From the NCBI GenBank assembly GCA_900759225.1, contig CAAEUM010000269.1:1-7717 (forward strand): 7,717 nucleotides of DNA, read 5' to 3'. Positions within the stretch are counted from its first letter, which is position 1. Each line of letters opens with the position of its first letter. Positions 4,278-7,717 of this stretch are shown here, piece by piece. The stretch comes from Lachnospiraceae bacterium. GTDB taxonomy: Bacteria > Bacillota > Clostridia > Lachnospirales > Lachnospiraceae. Under the pieces are notes generated by a model that worked only from the letters and a program-made list of their open reading frames with translations, had not been told where the DNA came from and made no database searches. The translations under genes were made by a program, and so were the position numbers.

Positions 4278-6116
4278 TTATTTGATAATACGGATCCGTC
4301 CCTGTCCGGCAGGATCTGCATAATCGCTGCCTACATTTCCGTTTAAGTTAACCCGGATGTACTGGGACAGCAGGTCCATGTCAGAGATGACTTCATCCTT
4401 TAAAACATTGCAGCCTGTAAACATGGAGAAACCGTCGCCGCCGGATTTCAGCATGTAATTGTGAGAGGCCAGAGTATAGGTTTTTGTAGTGTCAAGAGCT
4501 TCTGTGCCAACCATGATATCGATTACACGATAGGCTCCGTTTACTCCGATGAAATTGCCCTTCTCATCCACCTGGACACTGGAAGGGATGGTCGTGTCAA
4601 TGGTATAGGTCAGGCCGGATACCTGTAAGAAGCCGCCGTTTTCCTCCGGGCAGTTTCTTGCAGCCATCTCCAGTGCATCCTTGATCTGCTGGCCGGATGC
4701 CTCTACAACACAGCCCATATTTCCAAATGGGAATACAGTGAGTGCATCGTTGTAGGTAATGTCACCCTTGGCAATATTTGCCCGGATGCCTCCGCCGTTG
4801 GCAAAGCCGATCTCAGCGCCAAGCACATTCCGGTAGGCGTCTGCAGCTAGGTCACCCAGGTTTGTCTCAGCGCTGCGCACTGCCCGTTCCCCGGTTTCCG
4901 GATGATTGACGGTCAGCTCCACATCTGTATGGCCGATCACTGTTTTTAAGGTTTCACCAAACTGTGCCTGAATGTTCTTTATGTACTGATCTGTCGCATG
5001 ATCAAAAGCCTTTCCATCCTCGGTGACTCCGCTTGAGCTAGGGATCGTAAGTACCATGCCTGGACGGATCAGATCCGGGTTTTGAATAAGCCCCTGGTTG
5101 GCCCCGTAGATTTCTGCCCAGCGGTTGTAGGAGCCCAGCTCCCGTTTCGCGATCCGGCTTAAGCTGTCGCCTTTTTGTACAGTATAGCTTCCCTGGGGGG
5201 CGGAAGGTGCAACCTGGGAGACAGCCTCGGTGGTAATGGTGCCGTCCGTCTTGATCGTCAGCTTTCCGATCTGAGACAGCTTTGTACCGGTCTGGGCAAG
5301 AAGCACCTGCTCCCCGTTTTTGTTTTCTGTGTAGGAATAGTAGGTCTCATGGGAGTGCCCGTCAATGCATGCATCAATCCCTGCAGTATTTGCAAGGACT
5401 GCCGTTGAGGACCATGCCGGGGTTACGCCGTTTTGCCCCAGGTGGCCTACCAGGATCACATACTGTGCGCCCTGGCCTCTGGCCTCATCAACTGCGCTCT
5501 GCACCTGGTTATAAAGCTCCTGACCATCGCTGCCCTCGCTGAAGCCGTAAATATAATTTCCATTTGCATCCTGGAAATAGGCAGGAGTGGATTTTGTAAA
5601 GCTTTCCGGTGTGGTAACACCTACAAGGGCCAGCTTTGTACCGCCGAATTCAAACATCTTATAGGGGGCAAATACCCGGCTTTTGGTCTGCAGGTTCATA
5701 AAGTTGCTGGAATAGTAGCCGCAGTCAAGGGAACCGGCAAGCTCTAGAAAGCGCTCCATACCGTAATCGAATTCATGATTTCCGGGAATGGCGAAATCAT
5801 AGCCCACTTGGTTCATGATGTCGGTAATATAGCCGCCCTCAGACAGTGTGCCAATGGGGGCACCCTGGATCGCATCACCTGCGTCTGCCAGGATCACATA
5901 GGGGGTTTCTTCCTGCACCTGTTTTTCATAGAGTGCAAGCCCTGCATAGCCCAGATTGTCATCTACGCCGCAGTGGACGTCATTGGTAAAGAGAATCACA
6001 ATATCTTTGTCCGACGCGTAGGCGTTGACTGCAGTGCCAAAGGCCATTGTCACAGTCAGAGCCAGGGTCAGAAGCATAGAAAACAGTTTCCGGTGTTTCC
6101 GGTTTGTTTCTGCCAT
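4278..6116 (-). CDS. Secreted bifunctional metallophosphatase/5'-nucleotidase (UshA type) with internal LysM domain
   Basis: A 612-residue exported enzyme predicted to dephosphorylate extracellular nucleotides or nucleotide sugars. The start is ATG 6116: AGGAGG lies 6 nt upstream, while the in-frame ATG at 6152 is only about 5 nt from the predicted transcription start. The signal peptide has a basic n-region (NRKHRK), a hydrophobic core (about 15–27) and probable cleavage after AYA34. The metallophosphatase domain (about 37–300) shows NDVH (Asp46, His48), DAGD (78–81), GNHEFD (112–117), VGHLG (His225) and GHSH (His254, His256), the two-metal site residues. A LysM domain (310–359, from YTVQKGDSLSRIAK to IRPGMVLTIP) follows. 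Then comes the 5'-nucleotidase C-terminal domain (about 390–595) with NGGGIRAN (440–447), FPFGN and SGGDGF. LysM binds peptidoglycan, so the enzyme is probably held at the wall. No sortase motif or C-terminal anchor is seen. Confidence 0.93.
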   Translation of the reverse strand: MAETNRKHRKLFSMLLTLALTVTMAFGTAVNAYASDKDIVILFTNDVHCGVDDNLGYAGLALYEKQVQEETPYVILADAGDAIQGAPIGTLSEGGYITDIMNQVGYDFAIPGNHEFDYGMERFLELAGSLDCGYYSSNFMNLQTKSRVFAPYKMFEFGGTKLALVGVTTPESFTKSTPAYFQDANGNYIYGFSEGSDGQELYNQVQSAVDEARGQGAQYVILVGHLGQNGVTPAWSSTAVLANTAGIDACIDGHSHETYYSYTENKNGEQVLLAQTGTKLSQIGKLTIKTDGTITTEAVSQVAPSAPQGSYTVQKGDSLSRIAKRELGSYNRWAEIYGANQGLIQNPDLIRPGMVLTIPSSSGVTEDGKAFDHATDQYIKNIQAQFGETLKTVIGHTDVELTVNHPETGERAVRSAETNLGDLAADAYRNVLGAEIGFANGGGIRANIAKGDITYNDALTVFPFGNMGCVVEASGQQIKDALEMAARNCPEENGGFLQVSGLTYTIDTTIPSSVQVDEKGNFIGVNGAYRVIDIMVGTEALDTTKTYTLASHNYMLKSGGDGFSMFTGCNVLKDEVISDMDLLSQYIRVNLNGNVGSDYADPAGQGRIRIIK

Positions 6117-6163
6117 AAAATACCTCCTTTTAGGTGAAAGCACGTTCCTCATGGGATAAATCC

Positions 6164-6192
6164 ACTATAGCACAGCACCCGAAAAATGTAAA
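6164..6192 (-). promoter_or_regulatory. Predicted sigma-A promoter of the 5'-nucleotidase gene
   Basis: Read on the - strand: -35 TTTACA (6187–6192), exactly 17 bp spacer, -10 TATAGT (6164–6169) with an extended TGC before it; each hexamer matches 5 of 6. The start near 6157 gives a leader of about 40 nt. It begins 8 bp after the coaX stop. I see no terminator between coaX and this gene, so readthrough from coaX may also contribute. Confidence 0.72.
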
Positions 6193-6199
6193 TGAAACC

Positions 6200-6967
6200 T
6201 TACTGCACGTTTTTTCGGTATAAGATCAGCAGTCCCTTAAGCAGCAGGGCTTCATCATAAATAATGCGATGGCGGCACAGAGGTGTGATCACCCGGGCCA
6301 GTCCGCCGGTAGCAATGATGGAGGGTGTCTCACCCAGCTCCTGCTCCATGCGGTCCAGGATCCCGTCGATCATATCTACATTTCCGTAAATGATCCCGGC
6401 TCTCATACAGTCAATGGTGTTTTTCCCGATGATCTTTTCCGGCACCTCCAGGCTGATATAGGGAAGCTGGGCGGTTTTGCCGCTTAAGGAATCAAGGGAA
6501 ACCTTAAGGCCCGGAAGAATAACGCCGCCGGTGTAATTTCCCTTTTTGTCAACGACGCAGAGGGTGGTGGCTGTCCCCATGTCAATGACGACCAGAGGCA
6601 GCGGATGTTCATGGCTTGCAGCAACGGCATCTACGATCTGGTCGCTTCCAACGGATTTTGGGTTATCCATCAGGATATTCATGCCCGTTTTCATACCGGA
6701 ACCTACTAAAAGAGGGCAAATTCCGGTTACCTTTTCCACTGCCCGCAGGATGGTGCTGTTAAGAGGCGGTACAACGGAGGAGAGGATGGCCCCTTCTATA
6801 GAAGCAACCGGAATCTGATGCATTTCAAGGATATTTTTTAAGCTTACAGCATATTCTGTATCTGTACGTCCCTGGTCTGTAGTGACGCGCTCAATAAAAT
6901 ACGTTTTTTCTTCATCAATCCCTCCGATCACTGTATTGGTGTTTCCCATATCAATGGCTAAAATCAT
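6200..6967 (-). CDS. coaX: Type III pantothenate kinase CoaX
   Basis: A 255-residue enzyme, the usual length for CoaX, that phosphorylates pantothenate with ATP to 4'-phosphopantothenate, the first step of CoA synthesis. The start is ATG 6967 (MILAIDMGNTN); AAGGAG lies about 10 nt upstream, and the 45 residues readable upstream are unlike the family. Motifs of the ASKHA-type fold: DMGNTNT (Asp6, phosphate loop), GRTDTEY (33–39), VGSDQIVDAVAA (106–117, with the family's active-site Asp at 109), VIDMGTATTLCVVD (127–140, second phosphate motif), GGVILPG (147–153) and ATGGLA (219–224). Type III kinases are not inhibited by CoA and need a monovalent cation; this is family knowledge. The divergent neighbour coaBC carries out the next two steps. 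The usual GADR motif reads GSDQ here. Confidence 0.95.
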   Translation of the reverse strand: MILAIDMGNTNTVIGGIDEEKTYFIERVTTDQGRTDTEYAVSLKNILEMHQIPVASIEGAILSSVVPPLNSTILRAVEKVTGICPLLVGSGMKTGMNILMDNPKSVGSDQIVDAVAASHEHPLPLVVIDMGTATTLCVVDKKGNYTGGVILPGLKVSLDSLSGKTAQLPYISLEVPEKIIGKNTIDCMRAGIIYGNVDMIDGILDRMEQELGETPSIIATGGLARVITPLCRHRIIYDEALLLKGLLILYRKNVQ

Positions 6968-6980
6968 AAAATCTGGCTCC

Positions 6981-7009
6981 TTTCCAATGGAGAAAATATG
7001 TGATACAAT
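6981..7009 (+). promoter_or_regulatory. Predicted promoter of coaBC
   Basis: -35 TTTCCA (6981–6986, 4 of 6), 17-bp spacer, -10 TACAAT (7004–7009, 5 of 6) with extended TGA at 7001–7003. The start near 7016 gives a leader of about 43 nt before ATG 7059. Confidence 0.55.
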
Positions 7010-7013
7010 AAAC

Positions 7014-7029
7014 TCTATGGTATCATAGA
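7014..7029. repeat. Palindrome between the coaX and coaBC promoters
   Basis: TCTATG (7014–7019) and CATAGA (7024–7029) flank GTAT. The palindrome covers the coaX -10 and the expected coaBC transcription start. A second inverted pair, TGATAC (7001–7006) and GTATCA (7020–7025), with centres 19 bp apart, links the two -10 boxes. This could be an operator; no known regulator motif is recognised. Confidence 0.4.
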
Positions 7030-7045
7030 AAATTTGGAATGACAA
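7017..7045 (-). promoter_or_regulatory. Predicted promoter of coaX
   Basis: Read on the - strand: -35 TTGTCA (7040–7045, 5 of 6), 17-bp spacer ending in the extended element TGA, -10 TACCAT (7017–7022, 4 of 6). The start near 7010 gives a leader of about 43 nt. The element lies inside the expected coaBC leader, so the two promoters should compete. Confidence 0.55.
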
Positions 7046-7058
7046 CGGGAGGAATCGT

Positions 7059-7717
7059 ATGTTAAAAGGAAAAACGGTGCTTCTGGGGATATCCGGAAGC
7101 ATTGCAGCCTATAAAATCGCTTCTCTGGCCAGTATGCTGGTAAAAAAGGGCGCTGCGGTCCATGTGCTTATGACAGAGAACGCTGTAAATTTTATTAACC
7201 CCATTACCTTTGAAAGCCTTACGGGAAATAAGTGCCTGGTGGACACCTTTGACCGCAATTTCCAGTTCAGCGTGGAGCATGTGGCCCTGGCAAAGCAGGC
7301 AGATGTCTTTTTAGCTGCTCCGGCCACAGCCAATGTCATTGGAAAGCTGGCTCATGGCATTGCAGATGATATGCTTACAACTACCTTTATGGCCTGCAAA
7401 TGCCCGAAGCTGATCGCTCCCGCTATGAATACAAGAATGTTTGAGAATCCCGTTCTTCAGGACAACCTGGATATCTCCCGCCGCTACGGAATGAAGGTCA
7501 TAGACCCTGCAGTTGGCTATCTGGCCTGCGGCGATACCGGGGCAGGGAAGATGCCGGAGCCGGAGGTATTATATGAATATATTTTACAGGAGATCGGCAG
7601 TGAAAAGGACTTAAAAGGGAAGCGGATTTTAGTGACAGCAGGCCCTACAAGGGAATCACTTGACCCGGTGCGCTTTATCACCAACCATTCCACCGGAAAA
7701 ATGGGATATGCCATTGC
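7059..7717 (+). CDS. coaBC: Bifunctional phosphopantothenoylcysteine decarboxylase/phosphopantothenate–cysteine ligase CoaBC (5' part)
   Basis: The first 219 codons, running off the window end (the full protein is about 400 residues). The start is ATG 7059, with GGGAGG (7047–7052) 6 nt upstream. The CoaC domain (about 1–180) is an FMN-dependent flavodoxin-like decarboxylase: [10 protein letters not shown] (10–19, flavin binding), [11 protein letters not shown] with His74 as the likely catalytic His, [11 protein letters not shown] (121–131, substrate-binding Asn124), and [15 protein letters not shown] (153–167) with Cys157 in the active-site flap. The CoaB ligase domain starts near 187 with [29 protein letters not shown] (188–216), the CTP/substrate-binding segment. 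CoaB joins 4'-phosphopantothenate to cysteine and CoaC decarboxylates the product to 4'-phosphopantetheine, directly after the CoaX step. It is transcribed divergently from coaX. Confidence 0.96.
   Translation, partial: MLKGKTVLLGISGSIAAYKIASLASMLVKKGAAVHVLMTENAVNFINPITFESLTGNKCLVDTFDRNFQFSVEHVALAKQADVFLAAPATANVIGKLAHGIADDMLTTTFMACKCPKLIAPAMNTRMFENPVLQDNLDISRRYGMKVIDPAVGYLACGDTGAGKMPEPEVLYEYILQEIGSEKDLKGKRILVTAGPTRESLDPVRFITNHSTGKMGYAI

Noticed and set aside
5175..6137. Several open frames of 77–120 codons on the + strand within the 5'-nucleotidase gene
   Set aside because: They are antisense to a strongly conserved coding sequence and show no protein family features, so they are shadow frames. 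The same applies to the + strand frames opposite sigG, coaX and the RNase gene.
6117..6152. Longer 5'-nucleotidase start at ATG 6152
   Set aside because: It would start about 5 nt after the predicted transcription start without a ribosome site, while ATG 6116 has AGGAGG at the right distance and yields a normal signal peptide.
7002..7009. GATACAAT as a possible sigma-E -10 element for coaBC
   Set aside because: It is close to CATACANT but no sigma-E -35 is found at the expected spacing; the same bases fit an extended sigma-A -10 and the gene is housekeeping.
7021..7026. TATCAT with TGG before it as an alternative coaBC -10
   Set aside because: A poorer hexamer and no supporting -35; TACAAT at 7004–7009 fits better.
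6968..7102. N-terminal extension of coaX into the divergent intergenic region and coaBC
   Set aside because: The 45 extra residues overlap the coaBC start, do not resemble CoaX, and ATG 6967 gives the standard MILAIDMGNTN start with a ribosome site.
1..7717. Search for CRISPR arrays, insertion sequences, tRNA genes, toxin–antitoxin or defence genes
   Set aside because: No repeat-spacer pattern, transposase, terminal inverted repeats or tRNA-like folds were seen. The genes are core sporulation and metabolism genes, so I do not claim a new defence or mobile system.

Overview
The window looks like chromosomal core sequence from an endospore-forming Firmicute of the Clostridia, most likely a Lachnospiraceae-type organism. 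This is judged from the ftsZ–spoIIGA–sigE neighbourhood, a clear sigma-G gene, AGGAGG-type ribosome binding sites, type III pantothenate kinase and moderate GC. The genus cannot be fixed by eye. I saw no mobile element, CRISPR array, tRNA or rRNA.

Left part (1–2112, + strand): the last 75 codons of ftsZ and its terminator come first. Next is a spoIIGA promoter region with two perfect Spo0A boxes and a TATAAT box, then spoIIGA and sigE. These two genes overlap by 11 bp and end at a strong terminator. SpoIIGA is the membrane protease that activates pro-sigma-E in the mother cell, so protease and substrate are made together.

Middle part (2125–4225, mostly - strand): a gene for a predicted NYN-family ribonuclease with two LOTUS/OST-HTH RNA-binding domains runs convergent to sigE. 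It has its own promoter and a hairpin-rich leader of about 110 nt. Behind it, also on the - strand, lies sigG, the late forespore sigma factor. It has a sigma-G-like promoter and a leader that could fold over its ribosome binding site. In the usual arrangement sigG follows sigE on the same strand; here it is turned round and separated by the RNase gene.

Right part (4278–7717): a secreted UshA-type 5'-nucleotidase with a LysM cell-wall-binding domain between its two enzymatic domains (- strand, own promoter and terminator), then coaX (- strand), then the start of coaBC (+ strand, cut by the window end). coaX and coaBC encode the first three steps from pantothenate to CoA. They diverge from a 91-bp region in which the two predicted promoters overlap around a small palindrome.

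No wholly new multi-gene system is evident. The parts most worth a second look are the NYN–LOTUS protein and its leader, the inverted sigG with possible leader control, the LysM insertion in the nucleotidase, and the interlocked coaX/coaBC promoters.
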